From: Nonomuraea angiospora
GTDB lineage: Bacteria > Actinomycetota > Actinomycetes > Streptosporangiales > Streptosporangiaceae
NCBI RefSeq assembly: GCF_014873145.1
Contig: NZ_JADBEK010000001.1
Coordinates: 11,470,001-11,534,000 of the forward strand
Direction of reading: 5' to 3'
Length of the DNA: 64,000 bases
Shown here one piece after another: positions 15,949 through 26,129 of the stretch (its first letter is position 1; each line of letters opens with the position of its first letter). A program made the position numbers and the translations under genes. Under the pieces are notes generated by a model that saw only the letters and a program-made list of their open reading frames with translations, made no database searches and had not been told where the DNA came from.

Positions 15949-16977
15949 ATGCACTCTCACCGCATCGCTGTGATCCCCGGGGATGGAATCGGTGTCGAGG
16001 TGTGCGGCGCGACCCGTGCCGTCCTCGACGCCGTCGGCCGCAGGCACGCCATCGCCCTCACCTACGACGAGTTCGACTGGTCCTGCGCGCGATATTTGGC
16101 CGAGGGCGCGATGATGCCCGCCAACGGGCTCGATCTCATACGTCACCATGACGCGATCTTCCTGGGCGCGGTGGGCGGGCCCGGTGTGCCCGATCATGTG
16201 TCGCTGTGGGGGTTGCTGATCCCGATCCGTCGGGGGTTCCAGCAGTTCGTGAACCTGCGGCCGATCCGGGGGCTCGACGGGCGGCAGGCCATCGATCTGG
16301 TGGTGGTACGAGAGAACGTCGAGGGCGAGTACAGCGAGATCGGCGGGCGCCTGTATCAGGGGACTCCGGCCGAGATGGCGGTGCAGGAGTCGGTGTTCAC
16401 CAGGCCGGGGGTGACCCGCATTGTTGACTACGCCCTGGACCTGGCCGAGCGGCGCGGCGGGCGGCTGACGTCCGCGACGAAGTCGAACGGGATCATCCAC
16501 ACGATGCCGTTCTGGGATGAGATCGTCGCCGAACGGGTCGCCGAGCGCCCCGCAGTGACGCTGCGCTCGGAGCACATCGACGCGCTGTGCGCCAAACTGG
16601 TGCTCGATCCGGCTCAGTTCGACGTGATTGTCGCGTCCAACCTGTTCGGCGACATCCTGTCCGACCTCGCCGCCGCCGTCGCGGGGAGCATCGGCCTCGC
16701 GCCCGCCGCGAACATCGACCCGACGCATGCCTACCCGTCGATGTTCGAGCCGGTCCACGGGTCGGCGCCGGACATCGCGGGCCGGGGGATCGCCAACCCG
16801 GTCGGCGCGATCTGGACGGCCACGATGATGCTCGACCATCTGGGGCACCCCGAGGCGTCGGCGAATCTCATGGCGGCCATCGAGAGCGTGTTCACCACGA
16901 CCGACGTGCGCACCCCCGACCTCGGCGGCAAGGCCGGCACCGAGGACATGACCCGCGCGATCATCGAAGCCCTTTGA
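15949..16977 (+). CDS. Tartrate/D-malate/isopropylmalate-type dehydrogenase
   Basis: The 342-residue enzyme belongs to the isocitrate/isopropylmalate dehydrogenase family: IAVIPGDGIGVEV at the start, VVRENVEGEYSEIGG, TSATKSNG, the metal-binding block SNLFGDILSDLAAAVAGSIGLAPAANI and MFEPVHGSAPDIAG. The blocks AMMPANGLDLI and SNLFGDILSDL, with ANIDP after it, are closest to tartrate dehydrogenase/D-malate dehydrogenase (TtuC/DmlA), which oxidise and decarboxylate 2-hydroxyacids with NAD+. The ATG at 15949 begins the homology; a GTG overlapping the LysR stop is possible. It is followed by a hydrolase after 8 bases. Exact substrate is uncertain. Confidence 0.85.
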   Translation: MHSHRIAVIPGDGIGVEVCGATRAVLDAVGRRHAIALTYDEFDWSCARYLAEGAMMPANGLDLIRHHDAIFLGAVGGPGVPDHVSLWGLLIPIRRGFQQFVNLRPIRGLDGRQAIDLVVVRENVEGEYSEIGGRLYQGTPAEMAVQESVFTRPGVTRIVDYALDLAERRGGRLTSATKSNGIIHTMPFWDEIVAERVAERPAVTLRSEHIDALCAKLVLDPAQFDVIVASNLFGDILSDLAAAVAGSIGLAPAANIDPTHAYPSMFEPVHGSAPDIAGRGIANPVGAIWTATMMLDHLGHPEASANLMAAIESVFTTTDVRTPDLGGKAGTEDMTRAIIEAL

Positions 16978-16985
16978 AGGAAAGC

Positions 16986-17876
16986 ATGAGTGCCCCGCTG
17001 CCCAGCACGTTCCAGTCACGCGCCGTCGACGTGGACGGCCTCGCCATTCACACGCTCGTCGGAGGCGACGGGCCGCCCGTGCTGCTCCTGCACGGCTACC
17101 CGCAGACGCACCTCATTTGGCACCACGTCGCCCCGGCGCTGGCTTCCCGGCACACGGTCGTGCTGACCGATCTGCGCGGATACGGCGACAGCGGCAAGCC
17201 AAAGCCGGTCACCGACGACGTCTACTCCAAGCGAGTGATGGCCCGCGACCAGGTCGGCGTGATGCGGGAGCTGGGATTCGACCGCTTCGCCGTGGTCGGC
17301 CATGACCGAGGAGCGAGGGTGGGCCACCGGATGGCCCTCGACCACCCCGGCGCCGTCCGGGCGTTGGCCGTCCTGGACGTCGTGCCGACCCGGCACACGT
17401 TCGCGCACGCCGACGCCGCGTTCGGCCTCGGCTACTACCACTGGTTCTTCCTCGCCGCCGGCAACGGCATCCCCGAGCGGCTGATCGGCAACGATCCCGA
17501 GTTCTGGATCCGCAGCCGGATGACGGCACGGCACTCCGGCGGCACTGCCTACGACGAGGCCGCGGTCCGGGAGTATGTCCGCTGCTTCTCCGACCCCGCC
17601 GCGATCGCCGCGTCGTGCGCCGACTACCGGGCGGCGGCCGGCGTCGATCTGGAGCACGACGACGCCGACGCGGCGGCGGGCCGGCGCCTGCGCTGCCCGG
17701 TGCTGGCGCTGTGGGGCGAGCACAGCTTCGTCGGCCGACACTACGATGTCCTGAAGGTCTGGCACGAATACGCCGAGCACGTCAGCGGTACGGCGCTGCC
17801 GAGCGACCACTACCTGCCGGAGGAAGTCCCGGCTCTCGTCACCGCAGAGCTGGAGGCTTTCCTGGCCAGGACCTGA
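16986..17876 (+). CDS. Alpha/beta hydrolase, haloacetate dehalogenase-like
   Basis: The 296-residue protein has the alpha/beta-hydrolase fold: oxyanion region LLLHGYPQTHLIWHHVAP, DLRGYGDSGKP, nucleophile elbow VVGHDRGARVGHRMALDHP (Asp nucleophile in GHDRG) and a C-terminal SDHYLPEE with the catalytic His. This set, with YYHWFFLA, is typical of fluoroacetate/haloacetate dehalogenases and related epoxide hydrolases, which attack carbon-halogen or epoxide carbons through an aspartyl ester. GAAGGAAAGC precedes the ATG. It follows the 2-hydroxyacid dehydrogenase closely: a haloacid could yield a hydroxyacid for that enzyme, but this link is inference. Confidence 0.85.
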   Translation: MSAPLPSTFQSRAVDVDGLAIHTLVGGDGPPVLLLHGYPQTHLIWHHVAPALASRHTVVLTDLRGYGDSGKPKPVTDDVYSKRVMARDQVGVMRELGFDRFAVVGHDRGARVGHRMALDHPGAVRALAVLDVVPTRHTFAHADAAFGLGYYHWFFLAAGNGIPERLIGNDPEFWIRSRMTARHSGGTAYDEAAVREYVRCFSDPAAIAASCADYRAAAGVDLEHDDADAAAGRRLRCPVLALWGEHSFVGRHYDVLKVWHEYAEHVSGTALPSDHYLPEEVPALVTAELEAFLART

Positions 17877-17880
17877 GACC

Positions 17881-17900
17881 GGGGCCCTGGCCAGGGGGCC
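17881..17900. terminator. Hairpin between convergent genes
   Basis: GGGGCCCTGG is followed at once by CCAGGGGGCC, giving a near-perfect stem in the 25-base gap between the convergent hydrolase and S9 peptidase genes. It could terminate both transcripts. Confidence 0.5.
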
Positions 17901-17901
17901 T

Positions 17902-19731
17902 TCAGGACCAGCGTTCCCCGCGCAGCGCCTTGCGGGCCAGCTCAAGCTCCAGCTCGATCTTGCCCGCCACCCCGTCGTTGCCGACGGGTTCGTGCCCGCC
18001 CTCGAAGAAGCGCAGCAGCACGTCACCGCCGGCGGCACGCAGCCGCCGCGCGTACTCCTCGGCCTGCCGGGCCGGTGTGCGGGTGTCGTGACGCCCCTGA
18101 TTGATCAGCACGGGCGCCCGCACGGCCTCGACGTAGGTCATGGGGGAGCTCAGCCGGAACCGCTCTTCGGCGAGCTCAGGCCGGCCGCCCAAGAACCCGC
18201 GCCAGGCCGCCTGCAGGGCGGGGTGCATGTCCTCGTAGGCGAGCTTCCAGTCGGCGAGCGCGACGAAGGCGAACCCGCCTGCGAACAGGTCCGGGAGCCG
18301 GCCGAGCGAGAGCAGCGTCAGGAAGCCGCCGTAGGAGGAACCGGTCATGAACACGGCCGAAGGGTCGGCGATGCCCTCGTCGACCAGCCACCGCCAGGCC
18401 GCCTCGACGTCCTCCAGCTCGCGGTCACCGACGGCTCCCCAGAACCCTTCGCGGAACGTCCTGCCGAAGGTGACGGAACCCCGGTAGTTCAGCGACGCAT
18501 AGGCGAAGCCCTCGGCCAGCCACGCCTGCGCGGCGGGATGGTACCCGCCCACGTCGGCGAGGTTCGGGCCGCCGTGCACCCGCAGGATCAGCGGCACCGG
18601 CCCGCTCGCGCCCTCCGGCGCCGCGACCCACAACTGCAGCGCCGTCCCGTCCTTGGAGGTGACGGTGACCGAACGCAGCGGGATCCCTGGCACGACGTTC
18701 TGCGGGGCGAGGACGCTGCGCGGCTCGCCCTCGCCACGGTCCAGGGCGAGCATCTCGAAGGGCAGGTCGGCGCGCTGGCGCAGCAGCCGGATCTGACCAC
18801 CGGGCCCGTAATGTGAGCCCCACTGGTTGGTCACCGCGCACGCCACCTCAGGGAAGAAGTAGGCGCCGTCAGGATGGGACACGCGCAGCAGCCGACCGGC
18901 CTGAAGGTCGTATTCGTACACGCGGTGGATGCCGCCGTCGACGTGGACGAGCAGCAGCCGGGCGCCGTCGTCGGACCAGTCGAGCGGGACGAGTTCACCC
19001 GTCAGCTCGGGCGCCTCGACGTCGGTCCGCGCACCGGTGAGGGGGTTCCACACCGCGGGCCGCGCGAACCCGGTCCGTTCCGTGCTCAGCAGCAGCCGGG
19101 GGTCTCCCGCGACCGGTGAGAACCGGACCCCGCGCAGGGGCGCGAGCGGCCCGTCCGAGACCGACGCCAGCACCGCGCCGTCGGAGGTGTCGAGCACCGT
19201 GACGGCGAAGCGGCGGATGCCGGGGTTGTGGTCCGTGGTGTCGATGCTCGCCAGCGCTCCGTCAGCGGAGACCAGGCTGTTCCATGCCTCGTTCCTGCTG
19301 CGGTACAGCCGGTGGGCGGCTGCGCCGGTCAGGTGGTAGAGCGTGAATCCCTCGTCGGTGACCGTCGCGATGACGACCGCCGAGCCGTCGCGTGCGACGT
19401 CGATGCCGCGAAGCGTGTAAGGGGGCAGCTCGGGTGTGAGGTCGACGGGTTCGCCGTCGACCGGGTAGGACCACAGATGGCCGACCTCGCCGCCGTCCTC
19501 GTCGTGCAGCACCAGTACGGACCGTCCGTCCGCGGCGGGCAGCGGGTTCGCGACGTGCGGCGGCAGGTCCGGCACCTGCAGAGTCTCGCCGGTGGCCGGA
19601 TTCCAGATGGACACCTCGGCGTCGCTGAGGCCCGCCGCGTAGATCATTTCAAGGTTGATGTCGCCGGGACAAGGACGGATGTCCTGGATGATCGGAGTGT
19701 TGAAGCGGTCGCGCCAAGCGTCAGAGGACAT
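17902..19731 (-). CDS. S9-family (prolyl-oligopeptidase-like) serine peptidase
   Basis: The 609-residue cytoplasmic protein has an N-terminal seven-bladed propeller region (repeats such as [18 protein letters not shown] and [19 protein letters not shown]). A C-terminal alpha/beta-hydrolase domain follows from about 370. It contains [13 protein letters not shown], the nucleophile [12 protein letters not shown], the aspartate in [10 protein letters not shown] and the histidine in FFEGGHEP, so the Ser-Asp-His triad is complete. The family cleaves short peptides, often after proline or as acylaminoacyl peptidases. It is the last gene of the oligopeptide importer operon, overlapping the upstream ATPase gene by 11 bases, so it probably digests the imported peptides. 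Confidence 0.92.
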   Translation of the reverse strand: MSSDAWRDRFNTPIIQDIRPCPGDINLEMIYAAGLSDAEVSIWNPATGETLQVPDLPPHVANPLPAADGRSVLVLHDEDGGEVGHLWSYPVDGEPVDLTPELPPYTLRGIDVARDGSAVVIATVTDEGFTLYHLTGAAAHRLYRSRNEAWNSLVSADGALASIDTTDHNPGIRRFAVTVLDTSDGAVLASVSDGPLAPLRGVRFSPVAGDPRLLLSTERTGFARPAVWNPLTGARTDVEAPELTGELVPLDWSDDGARLLLVHVDGGIHRVYEYDLQAGRLLRVSHPDGAYFFPEVACAVTNQWGSHYGPGGQIRLLRQRADLPFEMLALDRGEGEPRSVLAPQNVVPGIPLRSVTVTSKDGTALQLWVAAPEGASGPVPLILRVHGGPNLADVGGYHPAAQAWLAEGFAYASLNYRGSVTFGRTFREGFWGAVGDRELEDVEAAWRWLVDEGIADPSAVFMTGSSYGGFLTLLSLGRLPDLFAGGFAFVALADWKLAYEDMHPALQAAWRGFLGGRPELAEERFRLSSPMTYVEAVRAPVLINQGRHDTRTPARQAEEYARRLRAAGGDVLLRFFEGGHEPVGNDGVAGKIELELELARKALRGERWS

Positions 19732-20689
19732 TGATCAACTCCGGTTTGTGACAGGCGACGCCGTGGCCCCGCGCGTCGGTGACGAGCGGGGGGACCTCGG
19801 CGGCGCAGATCGAGCTTGCCTTCGGGCAGAGGGTCCGGAAGCGGCAGCCCGAAGGGGGGTCGGTCGGGCTCGGGACGTCGCCGGTCAGGATGATCCGGCG
19901 GCGGGCGCGCTCGGCCCGCGGGTCGGGGATCGGCACCGCCGACAGCAGTGCCTGAGTGTAGGGGTGGCGGGGACGCTGGTAGAGCTCGTCCGGCGGTCCC
20001 TGCTCGACGATCCGGCCGAGATACATGACGGCTACCTCGTCGCTGGCATGCCGTACCACCGACAGGTCGTGCGCGATCAGGAGGTAGGTCAGCCCGAGCT
20101 GGTCCTGGAGGTCCTCCAGGAGGTTGATGACGCCGGCCTGGATACTGACGTCCAGCGCGCTGACCGGCTCGTCCAGCACGATCACGTCGGGCTCGATGGC
20201 GAGCGCGCGGGCGATGCCGACGCGCTGGCGCTGCCCTCCGGAGAACTCGTGCGGGAACCGTCCGGCGTACCGGGGGTCGAGTCCCACGAGGTCCAGCAGT
20301 TCGGGGACGCGCCCGGTGTCGAGGCCGTGGGTCTCAAGCGCCTCGGTGAGGATCGCCCGGACGGTCATGCGGGGGTTGAGCGAGGCGTACGGATCCTGGA
20401 AGACCATCTGGATGCGCCGCCGTGACTGACGCAACCGGGCGGGCGGCAGCGCCGTGAAGTCGGTGCCGTCGAGAAGCACTTGGCCCGAGGTCGGTTCGAC
20501 GAGCCGTACCAGGCACGCGGCAAGCGTGGACTTCCCGCAGCCGCTCTCCCCGACGAGCCCGAGCGTCTTGCCCCGCTCGATCCGCAGCGACACCCCGGAG
20601 ACGGCCTGCACGGTGCCGGACCGGCGGCGGAACATGCCATTGCGTACCGGATAGGTCTTGACGAGGTCCGTGACCTGCAGCGCCGTCAT
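19721..20689 (-). CDS. Oligopeptide/dipeptide ABC transporter ATPase (OppF/DppF type)
   Basis: The 322-residue ATPase has Walker [13 protein letters not shown]-loop [11 protein letters not shown], signature [15 protein letters not shown], Walker [15 protein letters not shown] and switch His in LIAHDLSVV. The C-terminal oligopeptide-type extension ends with [11 protein letters not shown], a cysteine cluster typical of OppF/DppF. It pairs with the OppD-like ATPase encoded just upstream (ATGA overlap) to energise the OppBC permease. It is part of a six-gene operon under the putative TetR operator at 25265. Confidence 0.93.
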   Translation of the reverse strand: MTALQVTDLVKTYPVRNGMFRRRSGTVQAVSGVSLRIERGKTLGLVGESGCGKSTLAACLVRLVEPTSGQVLLDGTDFTALPPARLRQSRRRIQMVFQDPYASLNPRMTVRAILTEALETHGLDTGRVPELLDLVGLDPRYAGRFPHEFSGGQRQRVGIARALAIEPDVIVLDEPVSALDVSIQAGVINLLEDLQDQLGLTYLLIAHDLSVVRHASDEVAVMYLGRIVEQGPPDELYQRPRHPYTQALLSAVPIPDPRAERARRRIILTGDVPSPTDPPSGCRFRTLCPKASSICAAEVPPLVTDARGHGVACHKPELINVL

Positions 20690-21666
20690 CGCGGCCGCAC
20701 CTCCTCCAGCTCAGCCGTACGCAGGCAGGACGCCGTGTGTCCATCGCCGATCCGGACCGGCGCCGGGACCGTCGTGTCGCACAGACCGGCGCGGGCGTGC
20801 TCGCAGCGCGGATGGAACGGGCAGCCCGGCGCCCGCGAGGGCTGGCCCGGGATCTGGTAGAGCCGTTCGCCGTGGCGGGCGTCGAGCCGGGGGAGCGAGG
20901 CCAGCAAACCCCTGGTGTAGGGGTGGGCGGGCGCGTAGAAGATCGGTTCGACGGCTGCCTCCTCGGCCTTCGTGCCCGCGTACATCACCAGCACCCGGTC
21001 GGCGACGCCGGCCACCACGCCCAGGTCGTGGGTGATCAGCATGAGCGCGGTCGCCGTACGCTGCTGGATCCGTCTGATCACGTCAAGGATCTGCGCCTGC
21101 ACGGTCACGTCGAGGGCGGTCGTCGGTTCGTCGGCGATGAGCAGATCCGGTTCGTTGGCGATGCTCATCGCGATCATGATGCGCTGCCGCATGCCGCCGG
21201 ACAGCTCGTGCGGGTACTGGTTCGCGCGCTTGGCGGGCGAGGGGATGCCGACCAGGTCGAGGAGCTCGACGACCCGCTCACGCAGCGCGGAGCGGGTGAC
21301 CGAGGGGTCGTGCACGCTGATGGCCTCGGCGATCTGCGCGCCGACGGTGTGCACCGGCGTGAGCGCGGTCAGCGCGTCCTGGAAGATCATCGCGATGCGG
21401 CGGCCCCGCAGTGTGCGAAGTTCGGACTCGGAGCGGCCCAAGAGCTCCTCGCCGCGGAACCGGATCGACCCCGTGACCCGGGCGCGGCCGGGGAGGATTC
21501 CGAGCACCGCCATGGACGTGACGCTCTTGCCTGAGCCCGACTCGCCGACGATTCCGAGCGTCTCGCCGGGCGCGACGGAGAACGAGAGCCTGGTGACGGC
21601 CGCGACGGTGCCGCTGTCCGTGGGGAGCTGAACGGTGAGGTCGTCGACCTCCAGCAGGGCATTCAC
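20686..21666 (-). CDS. Oligopeptide/dipeptide ABC transporter ATPase (OppD/DppD type)
   Basis: The 326-residue ATPase has Walker [12 protein letters not shown]-loop [11 protein letters not shown], signature [15 protein letters not shown], Walker [14 protein letters not shown] and HDLGVVAG. Its C-terminal [13 protein letters not shown] is the OppD-type cysteine segment. The start is GTG at 21666, with GGGAG 9 bases upstream, overlapping the OppC stop (GTGA). The frame remains open further upstream through OppC but without homology there. It functions with the OppF-like partner in ATP-driven peptide import. Confidence 0.92.
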   Translation of the reverse strand: MNALLEVDDLTVQLPTDSGTVAAVTRLSFSVAPGETLGIVGESGSGKSVTSMAVLGILPGRARVTGSIRFRGEELLGRSESELRTLRGRRIAMIFQDALTALTPVHTVGAQIAEAISVHDPSVTRSALRERVVELLDLVGIPSPAKRANQYPHELSGGMRQRIMIAMSIANEPDLLIADEPTTALDVTVQAQILDVIRRIQQRTATALMLITHDLGVVAGVADRVLVMYAGTKAEEAAVEPIFYAPAHPYTRGLLASLPRLDARHGERLYQIPGQPSRAPGCPFHPRCEHARAGLCDTTVPAPVRIGDGHTASCLRTAELEEVRPR

Positions 21667-22532
21667 GGGCGTGCTCCCTTCGGGTCGAAGGCGTCCCTGA
21701 GGCCGTCGCCGAGGAAGTTGATGGCCAGCGCCGTCAGGAGGATGAACAGGCCGGGGAAGTACAGCAGGTAGACCTTGCCGGTGCCGATCAGCCCGGATGC
21801 CTGGCTCAGCAGGTTGCCCCAACTGGACTCCGGAGGCTGCACACCGTACCCCAGGAAGGAGAGCGTCGATTCGACGATCACCGCGCTCGCCGCGCCGAGC
21901 GAGGTGCTCACGGCGATGACGCCGGTGAGATTGGGCAGGATGTGTCGCACGATGATGCGCGGCCGGGTCACGCCGAGCACGGTCGCCGCGGCGATGTACT
22001 CCTTCTCCCGCAGCGACAACACCTGGCCGCGCACGATCCTGGCCACCGTGGTCCAGCCGATGGCCGCCAGCACCGGGACGATCACGACCGGGGAACGGCC
22101 GGCGCTCTGGAGCACGACCGCCAGGACCACGATCGCGGGCAGGACGATGAACAGGTCCGTGATCCGCATGATGATCTCGTCTGCCCAGCCGCCGAAGAAG
22201 CCCGCCGCAGCGCCCAGCGCGGTGCCCACAATGGTCGCGAGCACGGCGACGGACAGGCCGATCGCCAGCGAGATCCGCCCGGCGTAGAGGAGCTCGGTGA
22301 GGTAGTCGCGGCCCAGTTCGTCGGTGCCGAACCAGTGCGCCGCCGACGGTGGCATGGGCCCGAGCGCCAGGTTCTGGGCGCCGCGCTCGTAGGGGGCGAT
22401 CAGGTCCGCCCCGAAGCAGCCGAGCAGCAGGAGCACGAGGACCGTGAGCCCGGCCACGGCCAGACGGTGGCGCAGGAACCGCCGGCGGGCCAGCTGCCAC
22501 GGGGTGCGTTCTGACGAAGACGCCGCGGTCAT
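21663..22532 (-). CDS. Oligopeptide ABC transporter permease (OppC/DppC type)
   Basis: The 289-residue inner-membrane protein has a cytoplasmic N-terminus, the OppC-type segment [24 protein letters not shown] and about six membrane spans. The EAA loop reads [24 protein letters not shown] and contacts the ATPases. The start ATG overlaps the OppB stop (ATGA), showing translational coupling. It forms the translocation pore with OppB. Confidence 0.93.
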   Translation of the reverse strand: MTAASSSERTPWQLARRRFLRHRLAVAGLTVLVLLLLGCFGADLIAPYERGAQNLALGPMPPSAAHWFGTDELGRDYLTELLYAGRISLAIGLSVAVLATIVGTALGAAAGFFGGWADEIIMRITDLFIVLPAIVVLAVVLQSAGRSPVVIVPVLAAIGWTTVARIVRGQVLSLREKEYIAAATVLGVTRPRIIVRHILPNLTGVIAVSTSLGAASAVIVESTLSFLGYGVQPPESSWGNLLSQASGLIGTGKVYLLYFPGLFILLTALAINFLGDGLRDAFDPKGARP

Positions 22533-23494
22533 CGGAGTCTCACTCTCGGATCGAGTACGGCGTAGGCGAGGTCGGCGAGCAGGTTGAACACGATCACGAC
22601 CACCGCGATCACCAGCGTCCACGGCACGAGGACGAACACGTCGCCCGCGAGCAGGGAGTCGAGGAACAACCGGCCCATGCCCTGGATGGCGAAGATCTGC
22701 TCGGTGACGACGAGCCCGCCGAACAGCAGGCCGGCGTCCACGGCGGTGACGCTGACGAAGGGGCCGAGCGCGGTGCGCAGGGCGTGCCGCGTGACGATCC
22801 GGCGCTTCGGCACTCCCTTGGCCCGCGCGGTCCGCACGTACTCGCTGGTGAGGGCGTCGAGCATCGTCGCCCGAGTGAACCTGCTCCAGCTCGCCACCAG
22901 GCCCACGGTCAGCGTCAGCACGGGCAGCACGAGATGGCGCGCGTAGTCGAGCGGGCCGCCGCCGTCCGGGGAGTGCAGGCCCACGAAGTAGAGCGGGGGA
23001 TCGGTCAGGCCGAGCAGTTCCTGCGGCCAGGCCGCGAGGATCTGGATGAGGATCAGCCCGAGCCAGAACGGCGGCATCGCGACGCCGAGGTAGGACAGCC
23101 CGGTGAAGGCCAGGTCGCCTGCGGAGTACTGCCGCACCGCCGAGTAGACGCCGACGGCCAGCGCGATCACCGCGGCGACGAGCACACCCCAGACGATCAG
23201 CTGCAGGGTGGTGCCGAGCGCGGGCAGGATCAGGCCGTGAACCGGGCCCGCCGTACGCGAGCTGACTCCCCAGTCGCCGGTGACGAACCGCGTGAGCCAG
23301 TGCCAGTACTGCACGGGGATCGACTGGTCGAGGCCGAGGCGCTCCGCCGCGCGGGCGAGCGCGCCGGGGTCGCGCCCGCCGCGCAGTTTGGCCAGCGGGT
23401 CGAAAGCGATCCTGACCGCCCAGAAGAGCAGGAAGGAGGCGATGAGTACGACGGGGACGGAGTAGAGCAGCCGCCGTGCGAGGTAGGCGAACAT
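22529..23494 (-). CDS. Oligopeptide ABC transporter permease (OppB/DppB type)
   Basis: The 321-residue membrane protein begins [24 protein letters not shown], the standard OppB start, and has about six membrane spans. The EAA-loop motif is [25 protein letters not shown]. The chosen ATG at 23494 is where homology begins. It lies 7 bases after the substrate-binding protein's stop and is coupled to OppC downstream. Together they move peptides delivered by the lipoprotein. Confidence 0.93.
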   Translation of the reverse strand: MFAYLARRLLYSVPVVLIASFLLFWAVRIAFDPLAKLRGGRDPGALARAAERLGLDQSIPVQYWHWLTRFVTGDWGVSSRTAGPVHGLILPALGTTLQLIVWGVLVAAVIALAVGVYSAVRQYSAGDLAFTGLSYLGVAMPPFWLGLILIQILAAWPQELLGLTDPPLYFVGLHSPDGGGPLDYARHLVLPVLTLTVGLVASWSRFTRATMLDALTSEYVRTARAKGVPKRRIVTRHALRTALGPFVSVTAVDAGLLFGGLVVTEQIFAIQGMGRLFLDSLLAGDVFVLVPWTLVIAVVVIVFNLLADLAYAVLDPRVRLR

Positions 23495-23501
23495 CGGCTT
23501 C

Positions 23502-25187
23502 TCAGCTCGCCAGGCCCCACTGGGCGAGGTTCCAGAACGGACCGCGCGCGGGGTCGATGGCCAGCGGACCACCGATCTTGTTGTTCCACAGCAGGATGTT
23601 GGGGATCACGTCGAGCGGCAGGAGGGCGGCGGAGTCGGCGAGAAGCTTGTCCGCCTGGCGGGAGACGTCGACGCGCCTGGCCTCGTCGAGTGACGACGCG
23701 GCCGTGTCCAGCACCTTGTCGAGGCCGGGCAGGTCGATACGTGACATGTTGAGCCCGGAGTAGCCGTTGTCTTCGGTGGGAACCGCGCTCGATGAGAAGG
23801 ACGCTTCGAGCGAGGGCTGGGGGAAGGTGTCGACGAGGGTCCACAGGCCCATCTGGAAGTCGCCCTTGGGGAGCTTGCTCGCGAACAGGTCCGTGGCCGA
23901 AGTGTTGTCGATCTTCACCTCGAAGCCGGCGGCGCGCATTTGCTCCTGCAGGATCTGCTCGGTCAGCTCGCGGCGCTTGTTGCCGGTCATCGTGCTGACG
24001 GAGAACGTCGCCCGGTTTCCCGCCTTGGCCCAGATGCCGTCGGATCCCTTGGCCCATCCGTCGCCCCGCATCAGGGAGTCGACCTTGGCGAGGTCGGGGA
24101 TGTACTGGGCGAAGTCGGTGCCCCCGTAGCGGCCGACGAGCGGGGTGTGCGCACTCTGGGCGGGCTCGTTGACGCCGAGCGCGCCGTACAGGCGAGTGAC
24201 GACCGCTTTGCGGTCGATCGCGTGCGAGACGGCCTGGCGGAACGTCACGGAGTCGAAGGGCGCTTTGGCGTTGTTGAACCAGATCGCTTCAAGGTTGCCC
24301 GACTCGGGATCGATGATCGAGCTCGCGTTGGGCAGCCCGCTCTTGATCTGGTCGATCGAATCGAGCTGCGGTGTGGGGTAGAGCGCGTCGAGCTGGCCGG
24401 TCTTGAACGCCTGGAACGCCGCGGCGGTGTCCGCCGTGAACTGGAAGGTGACCTTGTCGAGCTTGGGCTTGTCGCCCCAGTAGTTCGCGTTGGGCACGAG
24501 GACGACCGAGACGCCCTTCGTCCAGGACTCGATCTTCCACGGGCCTCCGCTCCAGGTGTAGCCGTCCTTCATCAGGGCACTGCGGTCCTTGCCCTTGAGC
24601 AGGTGGCTGGGGAGCAGGCCACTGCTGTCGCTGAACAGGCCCTTCCAGTTCGCGTACGAAGCGTCGAACGTGAAGACCGCCGTCTTGGGATCAGGCGTGT
24701 CGATCTTGGTGACGTGGCTGTACCCGGTCCGGTTCAGGACGTCCTTGCCGTCCCGGATCGCCAGTGCCGTATAGGCGAAGTCCTCCGACGTGATCGGCTC
24801 GCCGTCCGACCATACGGCCGCCGGGTTGATCCGGTAGGTGACCTTCTGCGGGGGTCCTGCGGCGACCTCGGGTTCTGACGCCATGACGTTCGTGGCCGCC
24901 AGCCCCCACGTGCCGTCGACCTTCCTGGGTTCGAACACCCGTGGAATCGTCGGGATGTCCATGATCCAGGTGCCCCAGATCGAGGTGGCACAGCTCGCGA
25001 TCCAGTCGGTGCAGTCCGGTTCCTGCTCGGCGCCGATGACGATGCTTCCCCCCTGACGCACCGGCGCGGCCGCCGCAGGGCGGGCATCGGACTTCAGGGC
25101 CGTGCCGGTGCCTCCGCTCGTGCACGAGGCCGCGAGGAGGGCGAGGGCGGCGAGCCCAATTGCTCCGAGTCTGAACCTGGTGCTCAT
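23502..25187 (-). CDS. Oligopeptide ABC transporter substrate-binding lipoprotein (family 5)
   Basis: The 561-residue protein has a lipoprotein signal, MSTRFRLGAIGLAALALLAASC, with a cysteine after the AAS lipobox, so it is anchored outside the membrane. The body is SBP_bac_5: VTYRINPAAVWSDGEPITSEDFAYT, PWKIESWTKGVSVVLVPNANYWG and FRQAVSHAIDRKAVVTRLYG are all diagnostic. AGAAAGG lies upstream of the ATG. It is the first gene of the operon (SBP-OppB-OppC-OppD-OppF-S9) and is divergent from a TetR gene, with a 19-bp operator between them. A peptide ligand is likely, though family 5 proteins also bind nickel or sugars. Confidence 0.92.
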   Translation of the reverse strand: MSTRFRLGAIGLAALALLAASCTSGGTGTALKSDARPAAAAPVRQGGSIVIGAEQEPDCTDWIASCATSIWGTWIMDIPTIPRVFEPRKVDGTWGLAATNVMASEPEVAAGPPQKVTYRINPAAVWSDGEPITSEDFAYTALAIRDGKDVLNRTGYSHVTKIDTPDPKTAVFTFDASYANWKGLFSDSSGLLPSHLLKGKDRSALMKDGYTWSGGPWKIESWTKGVSVVLVPNANYWGDKPKLDKVTFQFTADTAAAFQAFKTGQLDALYPTPQLDSIDQIKSGLPNASSIIDPESGNLEAIWFNNAKAPFDSVTFRQAVSHAIDRKAVVTRLYGALGVNEPAQSAHTPLVGRYGGTDFAQYIPDLAKVDSLMRGDGWAKGSDGIWAKAGNRATFSVSTMTGNKRRELTEQILQEQMRAAGFEVKIDNTSATDLFASKLPKGDFQMGLWTLVDTFPQPSLEASFSSSAVPTEDNGYSGLNMSRIDLPGLDKVLDTAASSLDEARRVDVSRQADKLLADSAALLPLDVIPNILLWNNKIGGPLAIDPARGPFWNLAQWGLAS

Positions 25188-25264
25188 GCTCTGACCTTTC
25201 TGGGGGTGATGAGAGGGAGAGTATTGGCAAGTCAGAAGCCAGGCAAGGGTAGTAGGCATGTTTC

Positions 25265-25283
25265 TAGTCAGTCACGTTGACTA
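25265..25283. promoter_or_regulatory. 19-bp palindromic operator in the importer/TetR divergent promoter
   Basis: TAGTCA, seven bases, TGACTA lies between the divergent importer operon and the TetR gene. The identical half-sites with identical 7-base spacing recur at 27170-27188 in front of the M20 peptidase gene. A TetR dimer site of this size is normal, and the adjacent TetR is the obvious candidate. Binding is inferred, the repeat itself is seen. Confidence 0.7.
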
Positions 25284-25319
25284 TGCTCTAGTCCGGTGCT
25301 CCGATCAGGTGGTGCGAAA

Positions 25320-26129
25320 ATGCGTGAACCGGCGGTGGCTCATCGGTCGACGAGGGAGGCTTTGGTGGCATCAGCACGCCAGTCGAAGGAGAAGCGTTCC
25401 AAGGCGGAGGCGCGGCCACGGCGCGCGCGTGACAGCCTCAACCGGGAGGTGATCCTCGCGGCAGCCGAGAAGATCGCTTTGCGCGACGGCCTGGACGCGC
25501 TGACCTTCCAGGAGCTCGGAAGCGAGCTCGAGGCCCACCCGACCTCGCTGTACCGCCATTTCAAGGACAAGGATGAGCTGCTTCTCGAACTGGTCGACAG
25601 CCTGAGAGGCCGTTCCTACGGCGGCACCGTCACGCCCACCGACGACTGGCGCGCCGACCTGCGCAACATCGCCCAGCGGGTACGCGAGCACTACCTCCGC
25701 TATGCGCCGTTCGCCCAGCAGATGGTCATGCGCACCACGCGACGGCCCACGGAATTCTCCAGCGTCGACTTCACCCTGGACGCTGTACGGCGGGCCGGAG
25801 TCGATGACGAGGAGGTGGCGCTCGTGCAGCGCGCGTTCGGCAGTTTCGTGCGTTCCGTGGCGAGCCTGGAGGCGGCCGTCCATGCGCTCGACCCAGAGGT
25901 GTGGCGCAGGGACGAACTCGCCTGGCAGGTGGAGTACCGGCAGCTCGACGCCGACACGTACCCCGCTATCGCCCACTATGCTGACCGGCTCCCTAGCCTC
26001 GGCGGCCCGTCCGCCTTCGACGTCGGCCTGGAGATGATGCTCGACGCGATCGAGGTGCGCGCCGAACGGTCACGAGCGCGTCAGCGTGTCGATCAGAGCG
26101 GCGACGAGTCGCGCCCGGTCGGCGAGTGA
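25320..26129 (+). CDS. TetR-family transcriptional regulator
   Basis: The 269-residue protein has a basic N-terminus and then the TetR DNA-binding domain, REVILAAAEKIALRDGLDALTFQELGSELEAHPTSLYRHFKDKDELLLELVD. A ligand domain follows (residues about 100-255, TetR_C-like). AGGTGG precedes the ATG by about 8 bases. It is divergent from the peptide importer operon, and its 3' end overlaps the convergent M20 peptidase gene by 60 bases. The shared operator at both promoters suggests it represses the importer, the S9 and M20 peptidases and itself, with a peptide or product as inducer. Confidence 0.9.
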   Translation: MREPAVAHRSTREALVASARQSKEKRSKAEARPRRARDSLNREVILAAAEKIALRDGLDALTFQELGSELEAHPTSLYRHFKDKDELLLELVDSLRGRSYGGTVTPTDDWRADLRNIAQRVREHYLRYAPFAQQMVMRTTRRPTEFSSVDFTLDAVRRAGVDDEEVALVQRAFGSFVRSVASLEAAVHALDPEVWRRDELAWQVEYRQLDADTYPAIAHYADRLPSLGGPSAFDVGLEMMLDAIEVRAERSRARQRVDQSGDESRPVGE

